Positions 45,841 to 62,207 of a stretch of 64,000 nucleotides of DNA are shown here, piece by piece. Location of the stretch: NCBI RefSeq assembly GCF_036323735.1, contig NC_086033.1, forward strand, positions 2,675,826 to 2,739,825, read 5' to 3'. Within the stretch, counting starts at the first letter, position 1. Every line of letters begins with the position of its first letter. The notes beneath the pieces are model-generated. The model was not told the origin of the DNA. It saw only the letters and a list, made by a program, of their open reading frames with translations, and made no database searches. The translations under genes and the position numbers were made by a program. This DNA is from Rattus norvegicus. Its lineage: Eukaryota; Chordata; Mammalia; Rodentia; Muridae.

Positions 45841-46045
45841 GTTGTGCCTCATGTACATCTGTCTGTCTGTGTACCATGAAGGCACCTGCTGCCCACAGAA
45901 GCCAGAGAGGGCCTGGATCCCCATGGAACTGGAGTCACACAGTTGTGAGGCACTATGTGGGTTCTTTCAATAGCAGCCAGTGCCCTTAACTGCCAATCCA
46001 TCTCTCTGGCCCCTGTGAAAATCATTTCTAGGTCAGAATCATGAA

Positions 46046-46155
46046 TGGAGTTTGGGATACACACCTGTTATCCCAAACTCAGGAGATGGGGGAAGGAGGG
46101 CCAGAAGTCAAAGGACAGACTAGGTTACGTGAGGCCCCGCCTCCAAACACCAGAT
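46046..46155 (+). mobile_element. Old B1-like SINE fragment
   Basis: 'ACACACCTGTTATCCCAAAC' and 'CTAGGTTACGTGAGGCC' are the surviving B1 landmarks. Confidence 0.5.
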
Positions 46156-46735
46156 TTAAAAAAATTAGTCACATCAATGAAACTAGGAGGAACAAAATGG
46201 GAGAAGTGGTATTTACATAACTTCAAGGCATCTTCTTACCAGACACTAATTATAATGACTTGGCTGGTACCACCTCGTAACATGGTAAGCACATTTTAAG
46301 CACCGAGGAGGACACACCTTAGTTTCTCTGGTACTTATCCCCAAAGCTTACCACCCAAATCTAATGCCGATGAAATGTCAGAGAAGCCCCAAGGGAAAGG
46401 CAAGTGCTGTACAGAACATGTCGTACACTTCACAACGTCCAAGGAAATAAACTGAAGACAAATCCACCAATACCACCAGATGTTGGGAACCCAGTGACTG
46501 AATGTGGTGAGAGCCACATGTGGCATGGGAACCCACATTGAGAGGCATTTCACCCAGAAAAGGACAGCAGGACACTGGGAAGACGGAACTGGAATCAGGC
46601 ACACTCACTGATGGAGTGCCAAGCGGACAGGGGTTTTCTTGGTTTTGACAGTTTATGGGACACACAGCAGAGCATCTTTAAAGATGGACTAACACACAGA
46701 GTTCATCCTCATCCCAATTCAGGGAACAAGCATAC

Positions 46736-46991
<256 letters not shown>

Positions 46992-47603
46992 TGAGAATAA
47001 AAGGACAGAACAGACATGATAAAGACCAGGGGACCCAGGTAAAGAAAGAGTTCATGAAAATAGGCATTTTGTAACTTTTCTCTCAAGGCTGAATTTTCTT
47101 TCAAAATAGAGAGAAACAGTGAAATATATGAGGCATTGCTGGGCAGCTCTACCAGTAGGAGCAGGCCAGGGCTCAGAAAGGAGCACCATTCTAATTCCCC
47201 AGCGCCTCGCTGTACCCTGTGGGAAGAACAGCTACTTTCCTGGTCCGTGGGAGGCAACCAGTAGCAGAAGTTTTGTGGGAAGTGGGCTTCTTTGAAGTCT
47301 TGACATGTCTGGTGAGGGTGGGGAGCTGTCTGCCTGTGTGTAGGAGGGTTTTAAAGTTTCTTGACTAAGGGAGAGGAGATCTCAGAATCCATATGACATC
47401 ACCTCCAGCCTGTGCATATCATTCTCATTCTCGGGCAGTCACGAACCTGAGTTAGTCTATGAGCAGGCTGGCCACAGGTACCTTTTACTCACCCTGGAAT
47501 AGTTGTGCAAACAGCCTCCTGGGAGACTTCACTCTGACAAACCCCAGACTAGCTGTGCCAGAAACAAGAGACAACGTCACGAAGGGGCAGCACTTAGGCC
47601 CTA

Positions 47604-47872
47604 TGGACAACAGCACCAAGGTCTGTACCTGCACTCCTCAGACAGATGGAGAGACAGACAGACGGACACATACACACACGCGCGCACACACACACATACA
47701 CAAACACACACGTGCACAAACACACACACGCACAAACACACACACACACACACAAACACACATGCACACATACACGCCACTGAGCTGTATCTAAAGTCCA
47801 CGTGCAGGTGAACAGCTATAGCTTCCTCTCCTGTACAGTTGATCTGATTCTCTGAAAACACAACCTTGATCA
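47604..47872. repeat. Local duplication, copy 2
   Basis: The counterpart of 46736-46991, in the same orientation about 870 bp away. Unique flanks differ by only a few bases (for example CACTGAGCTGTATCTAAAG versus CACTGAGCCGTATCCAAAG), while the inner repeat is a degenerate CACA/CACG tract. Confidence 0.9.
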
Positions 47873-48546
47873 AAAGGTCCCAGCCTTACACAACGGAACC
47901 CAAACTATTAATGGTTCCTTTAACGGAACAGAACATATTTTAGAAACCTTCTAACCCCTTCTTATCTTTCTTACCCAGAGCACTGAACTGTGAGACAAAA
48001 TTGATGAGATGTTAAGTGCTCCTTCTCCTCCCTCCCTCCCTCTGTGACTGCCTGGATCCAAATGGTTCTGGAAAGATATTTATCTACCATTATTTTAAGT
48101 GACTCCCAAGGAGACACTATTAATTTTTCAACCTGTCTTGTCTTCTTTACAATGGTCAGCCAAGGAATAATTCTGGTTTTAAAGTGAATTTTTATTGGGC
48201 TTACACCTGTTCCATTTTCTTGTGAGTAAAACTTTGAGGGAACAGTACCTATTCCCTTTGATCCCCATCCCCGCCCCTTTCAGTGCCAATGGGGACTGAT
48301 TGATTCCAGAGCCTGATGCTTGTTAGGCAAGAGCTCTACCACTGAGCCACACCCCAGGCTCCCTTTCAACGAAGAAGCCTTAAGCACTCCAGTGGAGAGA
48401 CAAGGCCAAGGCTTCTGCAAGAAGACTGTCTGGCTGCCAAGCCTGGTCACATCTAGTGGGTGGCATCCATAACAATGGCCTCAAATGTCCCAGAAAATAC
48501 TCTATTGTATTCTCTAGTTCTGTCTGGAATTACCGGGTGGTGACTA

Positions 48547-48695
48547 GGAATGGTGGTGCACAGCTCAGATCTTATCACATGGGAGGCAGAAGCAGGCAGA
48601 TCCCAGGGAGATGAAGACCAGCCTGGTCTACAGAGTGAATTCCAAGTCAGCCGGAAGTATAAAGCGAGACCTGGTCTCAAAGGAAAGGAAGTCCA
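48547..48695 (+). mobile_element. B1 SINE
   Basis: 'GAATGGTGGTGCACAGCTC', 'GGGAGGCAGAAGCAGGCAGA', 'GACCAGCCTGGTCTACAGAG' and 'GAGACCTGGTCTCAAAGG' give a near full-length, moderately diverged B1. Confidence 0.85.
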
Positions 48696-50755
48696 AGCCA
48701 GCCTTGTCTTCTCATGTTGTGCGCTGACCTTTAGGATAGTTTCAGCACTTAAAGGGAATGCCTTTTACTTGGCTTGTCCATTCCTGTACACGGCCAGGGG
48801 CCAGCCTATGCTATGCAAACGTGACCACTGTACTTAGAGCTTGAGCTGGGGGTGCCAGCTCCTTCACAATTTAGGCATTACTTTAGATGTCTTCGTATCA
48901 GCAAAACCACATCCAACACAGATCGTCATGGGAACTATGCTGATCCAAAAAGTTAACCGAGGAGGTCACGGTAACTTGGAAGCATGATCTATTGTTGTCC
49001 AGCACAGAAGGATTAACACGGATGGTCTAAGCAGGCTTGTACTGGCTGAGACGGTACAAGAACTTACAAAGACAGCATCTAAGAAGAGGCCATGTCAGGA
49101 AAGGTGATGCAAAGAAAAAGAACGAAGAGAAGCAAACTATTGAGTCACAAAGCTTAAAGGCAGTCTGGGGCTGTATGCTGGAGGGTCCCTTCACTCTAGA
49201 GACACAGGACGCTGTCACAGTCCTGGGCTTGCATGACTGCAATGCACCCCAGAAAGTGCACTGAGATGAGCATCGTATGGGCGGCGACTGTAAAAGGCTC
49301 CGGAACAAGACAGCTAAGCCTGCCTTCCCAGTATTTAACCCACATGCTACTGCCTCTCGATGACTGGAATCAACTCTCCAAATGTTCCCTCAACCCCACA
49401 CTTACTTACCCAATATAACAGAAGCAAGAAGCGAAAAAATAAGCATTTTTTAAACTCATGTAATGACGGCCTTCAGATGTGTACCCACTTGTATACCACC
49501 AGGCACTAAAGTCACACAGATGGCCCTGGTCAAACCCAGAGGGACACAGATAAGAAGACATGAATGCAGGGAAAAGATTAAGCAGCAGACAAGGTGGTGT
49601 GGCTGAGGGAGAAGAGAGAGGGCAGGAGAGGAGTAACCAGTTTATCGTGTACAAGTATGAAAGCACGAAAGAACGATTTGATTTAAACAAGGAAAAATAA
49701 AGAAGAAAAAGAAGTTGACTGTAGCTAGGAGTGTGTAAAGGAAAAACAGGAGCCAATACAGCCCTCCTTGGTACAATTAGTCTCCTGGATAAGTAGGCCA
49801 GAATAGTAAGACGAAGAAAATAAATTAATAATTGGAAATACTATCTGAAAGTATAAAAATAATCAACTCAAACTATTTCTTTTATATTAATTTTATATTT
49901 CTGTGTCAATAAATTATACAAAATCAGTCTAGTCTAAATTTCATTTGTTTTATCTGCAGACATCGACATTTCAGAATCTAATGATAGAGTCTTAGAGTCG
50001 ACATGCTTCCTTGACCCTCACAGCACATTTCCACGGAAGGTCTTGGATTTTCTGTGCATATGCTCAAATGTCCTTTATCCAGCTAACAATCTACGAGTCC
50101 ACGGGGCTCTAAGAGACAGACCGTCTCACCATCAGAGACGTCACCACAGGGCACTCGACTCACCGCAGGTTCTATTCTCTCCAATTGCAGCCTCATTACG
50201 GTGGTTTACTGATCCAATATAAATTAAGCCAGGTAAAAAAGATAACCTACCACGGAGCACAGCCACTGCACTACTGCAAGCATCCAGCTTTACCCAGACA
50301 GGCTCAGGAGATGCAAGTCCATACAGAGCGAGCATTTCCTGAGAAACTGCTCGCTACGATCGACTTCTGTAACAGCAGAAGGAAGCTAGCAGGGCTTCTT
50401 CCTTTAGGTTCAGTCTCTGTTTATCCCTGGTCTCCTCTGCTCCACAAAGATTATTTGGAAAATCTGAGAAAGCTACAAACTCCTGTAACCAACAATCGCT
50501 TGTGTTTCACTCACCAACAATCATCTACGGGTGCTAACGAGCATGGGAATGGCTTTCGCAGCCAAGGGCACTGTGGCCAGATCTAGTCTCACTTCCCTAG
50601 AGTGCAAGCAGGTGGCAGGAAAACTATCATGTGAGGAAGATCTCCTAACTCATGTAACTATGATCAAAAGACCCATTATGGGCCGATCACAAAACACACC
50701 ACCACGACAGGTCAACTAAAGCTTTCCGTGGCACAGTTTCCTGTAACAGCCGTCA

Positions 50756-54021
<3,266 letters not shown>

Positions 54022-56924
54022 CTAGCAAGAGAGAAACAGACAACATTATTTAACATGCATGTATTATTAGAAATAAACTTGCTTCTTCTGTATATCATTT
54101 TAAAATGTATAACTTTATCTCTAGATCCTGTAGGCTTATAACCAGGGAATAGCTGTTACTTGCAGAATTCCATCTCTCCTCTTGTTAAGGTAAAGTCAAG
54201 ACAGCTAACATCTCCTTAAGATCATTCAATAAACAGCAACGCTAGCAAAGTCACTTTCACTTGCAATTTATTACGAGTTAAAGTTTATCAGGCATGCCCT
54301 CTTACTTTTAAATTGGAGCCAAGTAAATCTGATAATTGAAGAAACAAAAAATTCATCATGCATGTCAAATTTCTGTTATTTTCAAAAGGACTTCAAATAA
54401 AAATAAAATAAACGAACTGCCAGTGTTATACTGACTCTTAAGAAGTATGGATTAACAGCAGAGGCAACCATGTTGGTATCATTTTAATATGACTGGAGAA
54501 GACACAATGTCTGCTGGGAATACTTACAGAGTCAGGTGAATTTACACCTACAGTAAGTACCATGATTAAAGTCTACTCTCTTCAAAATAAAAGACTCAAG
54601 CTGGGACACCAAGGCCTCCACAGGAGCTAAGGCACAGACAGCAGTGTCTCTGATCAAATGTAGTGGTTTGCTGCAACAGAGAGCCGTGCGGACCCCACTC
54701 TCTTCTCGGGGGAGACAGGTTTTGCTAACCCGAGCTCTTTAACAATGAACTTGACCACTCCCGGGTCTCCTGTGGACCATACTGGTTCTTATACTGCACA
54801 AATTATTTTTAGATTTCATATAACTATTTCCCTTGGACAGAACCTTAGTCCCACACATAGCAACATATTCGAATATAGGCAACTGGCACTGAGGATACAA
54901 TTCTCTCTTTAATTAAAGGAAGTTTTGATGTATTTGGGAGTATGGTCCTTTCAGAAACAATGTTGAACACAGAAAATAATGGAGGTGTGCATCTGTGCAT
55001 CAGAAACAGAAATGAAAACGCCAACCACAGAAAACTCAGCAGAGTCTAAGGAAAGGGACAGGTACAGAAGAGACTCAGGAAACCCGCCATCTGTGATAGC
55101 TGTTTACTTGTTTTTGAGTCACGGAAAAGATCTCAAAGTTTCCTTTCCATAACTGATACCTTCAATCACGATGCCAGAATAGGGCCTGAGGGTTTCCTCC
55201 TCATTCTCAGTGTATGAATGAACTACCCTTCTGGGCGACTTTCATCCCTGTGCTTTCCAAACACGTGCCTAACAAGACTGATTACCCCACCCAGATGATT
55301 TCCTGACAGATTAGAGCGTCCACACAGGCTCACTCAGGATGGTTTAGTCAGTAATTACTTAAGGCAAACAATGTGTTTTGCTGTCTGGGATAAAAAATGA
55401 GCAGTCACTTCAGTTTTCTTTTGGTTAGAGCGAAAGTGTCCAAGGCGTCAGGAGAAGGAGCGAACAGTAAAGCGGACACAATCAGGGCTCCAGAGACCAA
55501 CCCTTGTACCTCGCCTCCTTGGGGCTGCTGGAGCGGAGGGGCATCCTAACGGTACAGCGAGTGGGGTAACTTGTACTTGGCTTTCCTTCGTACCAGGGAT
55601 GCTCACTAGGAGCCAGTCCCACCTCCCACCCGATTTCTGCTCAGGGATATGTGGCTATGACCAGAGGCATTTTTGGTTGGTTGTCAGAAATGGAGTGGCA
55701 GCACCACCAGCAACCGGGAGGTAGATGGCAGGATGTTGCTAAACATCTTAAAATGTACACGACAGTCCCTATACAATATATTAGTCAGCTTGAAATGTCA
55801 GGAGTGCTGCTTGGCCTTTAATAAGAAGTAAAGCAAGCCTCACCAACAGCTCCACTTGCCCTTCGAGCTCACTAGAAAGAGCAGGAAGCTGTGGGAAGGA
55901 AGAGCCCACGGCTGCAGTGACTGACAGTGCTGAGATGGGGGAACCTGTCTGAGAAGGCTCTGGGCATGAGAAACAGACGACCTTCCCTTCATGACAATGG
56001 AGACGCTGCAGGCCAGAGAAGAAAGCAACGGTGCAGGAGAACGGTACATGGGAACACACGGGAACACAGGCATTTTCAGAGAGACCCTGGCTTTCAGAAA
56101 GGAGGGTATCATGTCTGCTTAGAAGAAAGGCTGACTGAGACCCTGAAGTGTAGACAACACACCACGATGGTAACAAAGACGACAGACAGCACAGCAAGGC
56201 ACGCAAGTGTGTGGCTGTAGTGAGGAGGATAAAGGCGAGGACAGACAGGCCCGAGAGAGGAGAGCTCCGAGGCCTCAGTAGACAACCGCCACAGTGAAAC
56301 GAGGCCCTGCGCCTGCAGCAGAAGCGCACCTGACAATGAAGGCGAGGCAGGCCTTCTGCTACGTCTACTCTGAGAACATCAATGTCTTCAAGAAACCTAC
56401 AACACCCCCCGAGTGAGCACAAGGGATTCCTGATAGACTGGGAAGAGTCCCTACATCTGCTGGGATCCAGCCCCGAGGACTTGTCCACCCTGGCAGGAGC
56501 TGGACGGACGAAAATACAGGTGCTTGTGTGCTAAGCAGATACGTACGGCTAGGCTAACTACTCAATTCCCGGGAAGGGGCAGACCTGCCAGACACTGGCT
56601 GGAGCTGCTGAACAAAGCTAATCTCTCCTGCTACAGAATGTTGAATTTACAAAGAGCCGAGGAGATCACTAATTCACTGGTGAATGTTTTGCTGTAGAAA
56701 AGGATTAGAAAAAGACAAAAGAGCTGATGTGATGGAGTAAGAATTCTTCACCAGGCTAACGGCTCCTTAATGTGGTTAGAGGACTATGTATGCCACGGAG
56801 TGATTTCAAAGAGCAGGTCGAACTCCAAAACTGAATATGCACTGTGCTATCCACACACAAGTATACAAGCGACAGTTAGGAATATTAGGGTTCAAAAGAG
56901 GGTATTGTGTTTACACATGCTTAC
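54022..56924 (-). other. Kat6b: Kat6b intron 11
   Basis: The donor is GTAAGC at 56924 and the acceptor TTGCTAG at 54022. I recognise no repeat family or gene; the Ser/Leu/Cys-rich 235-codon open frame at 55781-56488 shows no recognisable domain and is probably chance. Confidence 0.8.
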
Positions 56925-57066
56925 CTCAAATACTGAAAGGTCTTTCCTTCGGTAAATTTCATTTGCTGGAGGATGAAACCATCCACACTTCTTTGAGTGT
57001 CTTAGCAAAATATTTTTACTCTTCATATATTTAAGACAGAATTCACACAGGTAAAGCTTTGGTAAT
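56925..57066 (-). CDS. Kat6b: KAT6B exon 11: MYST C2HC zinc finger
   Basis: The exon spans 142 bp: one base completing an Arg codon, then 47 codons. The acceptor is TTTGACAG|ATTACC and the donor TTTGAG|GTAAGC. It encodes LPKLYLCEFCLKYMKSKN, then ILLRHSKKCGWFHPPANE and IYRRKDLSVFE. CxxC...HxxxC (CEFC, then HSKKC) is the zinc finger of MYST enzymes, which helps bind the nucleosome and is needed for activity. All four ligands are present. Confidence 0.97.
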
Positions 57067-57172
57067 CTGTCAAAGTGTAAAAATCAGAGAATCTATCAGA
57101 GTGACTATACTGCTCAAAGAGAGAAAAGCTAAACATGGGTCAATTGTCTCTAGGACATTAAAAAGGAAAAAG

Positions 57173-57352
57173 AAGCCAGATATGGTGGCAAACACCCTTA
57201 ACCCCAACAGTGGTGACAGAGGTGGGGGTGGGGTGGGGTGGGGTGTGGGTGTGGGCGGGGTAGGCTCCCGATGAGCTTTAGGCCAGCTTGATCTACACAT
57301 CTAATCCCAGACTAGCCAGAGCTACAGAGTGAGAGGCTGTCACTAAAGGATC
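57173..57352 (+). mobile_element. B1 SINE interrupted by a (GGGGT)n tract
   Basis: The left half 'ATATGGTGGCAAACACCC' and right half 'TAGGCCAGCTTGATCTACAC' are separated by a G-rich run (57222-57262) of GGGGT units. Confidence 0.75.
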
Positions 57353-58673
57353 CAGTAATAAATACAAAGACATTAAAATGTTTTAAATAAAGTGTACAAT
57401 AATGCGTTCTGATTTTACTTTGTGATCAACCAGCAAAAGCTTTCAGGAATGAAGTCACCTTGTATAAAAATCAACTATTCAGAATGCTATTCTTTAGGGT
57501 GACCAAGTCTATTTTTAAAAATTCAGATTTAATGTTGTATTTCTGATAGTTTTAATGCAGAGTGCTGTACCTAGAATAATATTTTATTTATAAGTGAACT
57601 TACTATCTTTAAAGTAGTATGGATACCCATGAGGCAGAGGTCCTAAAATGTGGCTTTTATTTCTGCCTCTGGATATGACAGCCGACACAAGGTTGACAGT
57701 TAAAAGATCGCATTTGTTTTTACCAATTCTACTGCTGCTCTAATTTTTAAATTAAAAAGTGTTTTGGGCTTTTGTCTGCAGTGTTATATTTTTAACTTAG
57801 TTATCTGCACTCAGTGATGCAGAATTACTGACCACACACGTTCTTTAATCTTCTGAGAGTAACGGTACCGTTTGCATAGCACCAACAAAGGGATGGGGTA
57901 TGTTTAACACACAGTATAGACATCTACTTCAGTGGTCCTGCCATTAAGAGTTTCCAGACACTGTAAGTTATATGCACACATTACACAGATATGTAAATTA
58001 TGATACTCGAGTTTATGTACACATGTACATAACATGTTCATGCATTTGGCAGACATCGGCCTCTTGTCTCCTATTACCTCACCATCATTCTCAACATCTC
58101 AGCTAAACTGGTCTCCCACCGAGATTTAGAATTTTTTTTTTAAATTAAAAAAAAAAAAACGAAAACATTGTTTGAGATGTAATCTCACTTTGTAGTCTTG
58201 GCTGGGAGGGTAAAAGTCAAGAGTCTACGAATACCGTGTGACTTGATGTGGATATCAGAAGAAAAGAAATGTTGGGTGATATGGTAGGTTGGTAAGACAC
58301 TTAGAGTTAATCTTAGATCAATAAAAGGGAGAAACTGACACCATTTTCTGTTCGTTTTAAAATGTTGGCTGTAAATGGCCTTACGAGATTTGAGGAAGGA
58401 TTTCTGAAAGTTCCTGCTGCCTATTATTTCCTATTTTTTCTATTTTGTTAAATTTCTGGGAGAAGAACCATGAAAAAAATGAGATACAAGAAACTATCGA
58501 TAAAACCTAAACCCTCAAGTAAAAGAATTCCAGTGCAGGGAGTCTGTCAGCACCGCTACACGACTATTGCTTTTTCTGATCTGGTTCTACATAAAACCAG
58601 CAATTGACTGTCCTACTAACCAAACAAAAACAGGATGGCCTAGAAAGTCAAAGAAAAATTTACTTATCCTGGA

Positions 58674-58816
58674 TTTTTGGAGACAGGGTTTCTCTGTGTA
58701 TCCCTGGTTGTCCTGGAACTAGCTCTGTAGACCAGGCTGGCCCTGAACTCAAAGAGATCTGCCCGCCTCTGCCTCCCTGAGTGCTGGGATGAAAGGAGTG
58801 TGCCACTACCTCCTGG
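58674..58816 (-). mobile_element. B1 SINE, antisense
   Basis: 'GGAGACAGGGTTTCTCTGTG', 'GTAGACCAGGCTGGCCCTGA', 'GCCCGCCTCTGCCTCC' and 'GAGTGCTGGGATGAAAGG' mark a near full-length copy. Confidence 0.9.
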
Positions 58817-59235
58817 CTCAAAAAGAAATTTCTAATACCCATGGTTCTGAAGAGTGAGGGAATGAATATATGCTAACAGTGCAAAACCACACCGCAAAAG
58901 TATGCAAATGCAAACGCTCCTGACTGACTACCGAAACTCACTTATTCACTCATTCCTGGTCTTTGGAGACAAGTTCATGGCTATCAATGAAATATGTACT
59001 GACAACGAGGCCTTCAACCTCTCATCTTCCTGCCTCCACTCCAAGGTGCTCAAGTGCAAGGCATGCACCATGATCGGCTTTATGTGGCATTAGATGGCAG
59101 AACCCGGGCCTCACGCATACTCAGCAAACTGAGTCACATCCTCGGAACCCTAGTGTCCTCGCAAAATCACATCACTCCTGCCGTAGAACGGAGTTCTCCA
59201 ACCCACACGGCCTGCCTGCCAGGCTCGGTCCGTAC

Positions 59236-59351
59236 CTTGCATATTCCTGTGGGTAAGGCGAGGAGTACCAGGTTTGGATTTCGTATTTTCCGAACTCTAT
59301 TACTGAAGGGTACCGACCACAGTCTTCCACTCCACTTTCACACTCTATTTT
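59236..59351 (-). CDS. Kat6b: KAT6B exon 10: start of the MYST acetyltransferase domain
   Basis: The exon spans 116 bp, 38 codons plus two bases. The acceptor is GTTTATCAG|AAAATA (with a weak pyrimidine tract) and the donor GCAAG|GTACGG, a non-optimal donor. It encodes KIECESGVEDCGRYPSVIEF, then GKYEIQTWYSSPYPQEYA. 'FGKYEIQTWYSSPYP' is the conserved N-terminal strand and entry segment of all MYST HAT domains. The split Arg is completed by exon 11. Confidence 0.97.
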
Positions 59352-61178
59352 CTGATAAACAACAATGACAACAAATCAGGATAAGTTCCAAGAAGACAGA
59401 GTGTTTCTTTTTCATTGTTTCTCCTTTTTGATTTGAAGCTACTCAAACATGCCATTGATCTTAATTATGAATTTCCACGTCGTTAAAACAGAAAACATTA
59501 CGCATCTCTGTACATGACTCATAGGCATGCAAAATAATAGCCTAACAAATATGCCACAGGGGTGATGGTGTGAAGTCAGTGGGTCCCAGAGTCTGTGTAC
59601 CTGGCAGAACTACATGCTGCAGTGCATCCCTGGCGTGGCAGCTGCTCCACACCACAGGAAGCTGCGCAGCAGCCCCCATGAGTTGTGCCGTGTGAAGTGG
59701 AGAAGTCCTATTACTTCCCCTCCTGCCACGAAGCAAGCCACACGGGTCTGCACAATCAGTGCAGGAGCCTCAGTGTCTAGTATACTGTCCCGCAAATAAA
59801 AAGACATATTTCTTGACAAAACCCCTAGCTTTGGGGCTGACACGATGGCTTAGGTAAGGTATTTGCTGCCAAGTCTGATAATCTGATTTCTAGAACCCAC
59901 ATGAAAGAAAAAGCATTCTTGTAAACTGTCCTCTGACCTCCACGCCTGCACCAAGGCACTGGTATGCAGGCCCCCTCCCCCCTGACAAAGAGATTAATGC
60001 AATTTAAAAACTAAGCTTTGTCGTGTTATAAAGGGCTTAGGGTTGCATTATCTTTCAGATAGTGACTATTGTCCCTTATTTTTCCGTAGGAATATCCTCA
60101 CTCCACACACAAAGAAAAAACTTAAAGAGAATCTGGCATTTGGTTAGCTGAAGGAGAGAACAAACACAGGGGCTGTCAGGGGCAGCAGAATAAGGAATGA
60201 CAATCCGTACTAGTTCTTCAGATCAAAGGCACCATGAGTCTTTAGCAGGGCTGGATGCTGCTAAGAACAAAGCTAGAAGGCCACAGCAGACAGCGTGATC
60301 TGAAGGGAAGAGGGGATGGTTGGCCACACACTACTGTCTACTGACAGTAGAACACAGTAATTACTTGCATGTCTTTGAGAGGTCTATAGCCTTACGTCTT
60401 CATGTCTGCTGACAGTAACCGAAGTTGAGCTGACATGTTAAGTGGAACCGTTTTGAGAAATTACTAGAGATGACTTCAACTGATTATAAAAGACAACACT
60501 GTGCTCATCAATGCCAAAAAGTTAAGAATGGACACACTTTCACATGGCTAGCCATCTGTGTCAGGACCACTGGTAAACTGAGAAGGATATGCTTTTAGTT
60601 ACAATATGAATCAGTATTTTCCAAATGTGGACAAAAGTTATTAGAAACCTTTAAAAAGTCTTATCTTATTCTTTATTCTGTGTTTTCGAGTGTGTGTGCA
60701 CGCCCATGAGCTGCACGGTGCTTCTGTGTAGGTCAGGACAACTTTTGGTAGCTGGCTCTCCCTTCCCATGGGTCTTGGGGACTAGACTTGGTTGTCAGGT
60801 TTGCACAGCAAATGCCTTTACCCACCGAGCAACCTCATGGCCACGCCACCATCACTACTTTTTTGGTTATTCTCTGTGTAGCCCCGGCTGTCCTGAAACT
60901 CGCTCTGTAGACCAGGCTGGCCTTGAATTAAGAGGTATGCCTGCCTTTGGAATGCTGGGATTAGAGGCGTGTGCCACCATGGCCAGCTATTATCATTCTA
61001 TCTGTGTAACTAGCATGCTTTGGTCTACTCTGTGAGGCCAGTGCAGTCTTCCCCTATTGAAGAGAAGAGAACTCTATGTTCACTGCTACAGCTAACGAAA
61101 AGGGCAACAAAAGCCAGAGAGGGCTCTCCAGTCCCACTGCGCAACTCTCATTCCTGCTGTGTGGGACCTGGGACTTAC
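59352..61178 (-). other. Kat6b: Kat6b intron 9
   Basis: The donor is GTAAGT at 61178 and the acceptor TTTATCAG at 59352. It contains a + strand B4-like SINE (59833-60010, 'GGGGCTGACACGATGGCTTA' and 'TGTCCTCTGACCTCCACGCC'), an antisense rodent repeat piece (about 60690-60845) and an antisense B1 (60858-60990). Confidence 0.85.
60858..60990 (-). mobile_element. B1 SINE, antisense
   Basis: 'TCTCTGTGTAGCCCCGGCTG', 'CTCTGTAGACCAGGCTGGCC' and 'GGGATTAGAGGCGTGTGCCA' follow the reversed B1 consensus. Confidence 0.9.
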
Positions 61179-61300
61179 CTCCCAAGACAGCTCTTGGGCC
61201 TGCTTAAACACGTCCAGATCCTCTTCCGTCACGAGATCCTTGTTTCCCATCACATTTACATCCATACTTTCTTGTTTGATGCTTATTTTAATTTCAGTAT
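61179..61300 (-). CDS. Kat6b: KAT6B exon 9: linker into the HAT domain
   Basis: The exon spans 122 bp: two bases completing an Asp codon, then 40 codons ending phase 0. The acceptor is TTTTGAATGACAG|ATACTG and the donor TGGGAG|GTAAGT (strong). It encodes TEIKISIKQESMDVNVMGN, then KDLVTEEDLDVFKQAQELSW. The IKQE site fits a sumoylation consensus (psi-K-x-E), an inference from the motif. The leading AT pairs with a final G at any of the three exon-8 donors, always giving Asp. An ATG within the acceptor region lies outside the mature message. Confidence 0.96.
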
Positions 61301-62207
61301 CTGTCATTCAAAACCAGCAGAAAGTGTGTTCACTGATTTGAAGCATGGGCGGGCGGTGCATATTACCAAAAAACGGTTCCAAACTAGCACGGTGGGCAAT
61401 GGGAGCTCTTCTTTGCAATGAGCAGCATCAACTTATAGAGCTAAGCCCTGCTCACAGATCCAGCAGTAACTCTTTCTCTACTATATATCACTGTCATCTT
61501 TCTAGAACAAATACGAGGGGAATTAAGAACGATACAAAGCAAACATACTTTTTCAACCAAGATAAGACGTGATGTCTAGTTATCACATTATCATCATTAG
61601 TTTTGAGCTCATAAAATTCACCAATTTTTCCAAATGACATATTTTGGCTTTTTGTTGGATAAAGAGTAACAAATGTCAGGACCAATTTGTCCACTCAACT
61701 TTGAAACCGGTCTCCTTCCTAAGGTGGATGGGCACACATGCAAACACACTCAAATCCAGTGCACACTCCACAGAGTCACTGTCGAGACGGAAGCGGGGTG
61801 AACTTTGTCATGAGAAAGCCATGGAGCAGAGGGAGAGGCAGAGCTCAAACACCTGGCTGGGAGCACCGCCAGCACACGCCAAGGCGACACGGGAGAGAGC
61901 ACGGCAGAAGCATGGCGGTGGCTATTCATGCGGACTACAGAGCCAGGAGCGACACTATGAAGGTATCTGGAGGGGAGTGCCTAATGCCACTACGAATGGA
62001 AGTAACGGGAGGCCGGAGGGTATTAGTGGGAAGGACATTTTTGGAGGTTTAGTCGCATTAGGAAAAGGTCAAAGTCTCACTCATGTGTGTCAAAGTGGAA
62101 AGGACAGACAGAGCTTGAGTCTGTGTCAGGGAGGAGTGGACCTCTCAGCTCTCTGGGGTGGGGGAGGGCGGGCACAGGTTGGGCTGAAGCTTTCACCTTT
62201 TGCTTAC
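61301..62207 (-). other. Kat6b: Kat6b intron 8
   Basis: A 907-bp intron with donor GTAAGC for the longest exon-8 form. No repeat family or coding segment was recognised. Confidence 0.85.

Larger units (their letters stand above)
57067..59235 (-). other. Kat6b: Kat6b intron 10
   Basis: The donor is GTACGG at 59235 and the acceptor TTTGACAG at 57067. It contains a + strand B1 split by a GGGGT repeat (about 57173-57350), an antisense B1 (58674-58815) and A/T runs near 58131-58160. The rest appears unique. Confidence 0.85.

Noticed and set aside
49037..49264. Lys/Arg-rich 75-codon + frame as a processed pseudogene
   Set aside because: I could not match it to any ribosomal or other protein, and no poly(A) tail or target duplication was seen.
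50185..50586. 133-codon + frame just past exon 13
   Set aside because: No known motif, antisense to Kat6b and no splice or start evidence.
55781..56488. 235-codon minus-strand frame in Kat6b intron 11 as an exon or gene
   Set aside because: The composition is Ser/Leu/Cys-rich without a recognisable motif, and exons 11 and 12 join in frame without it. A chance open frame is the simpler explanation.
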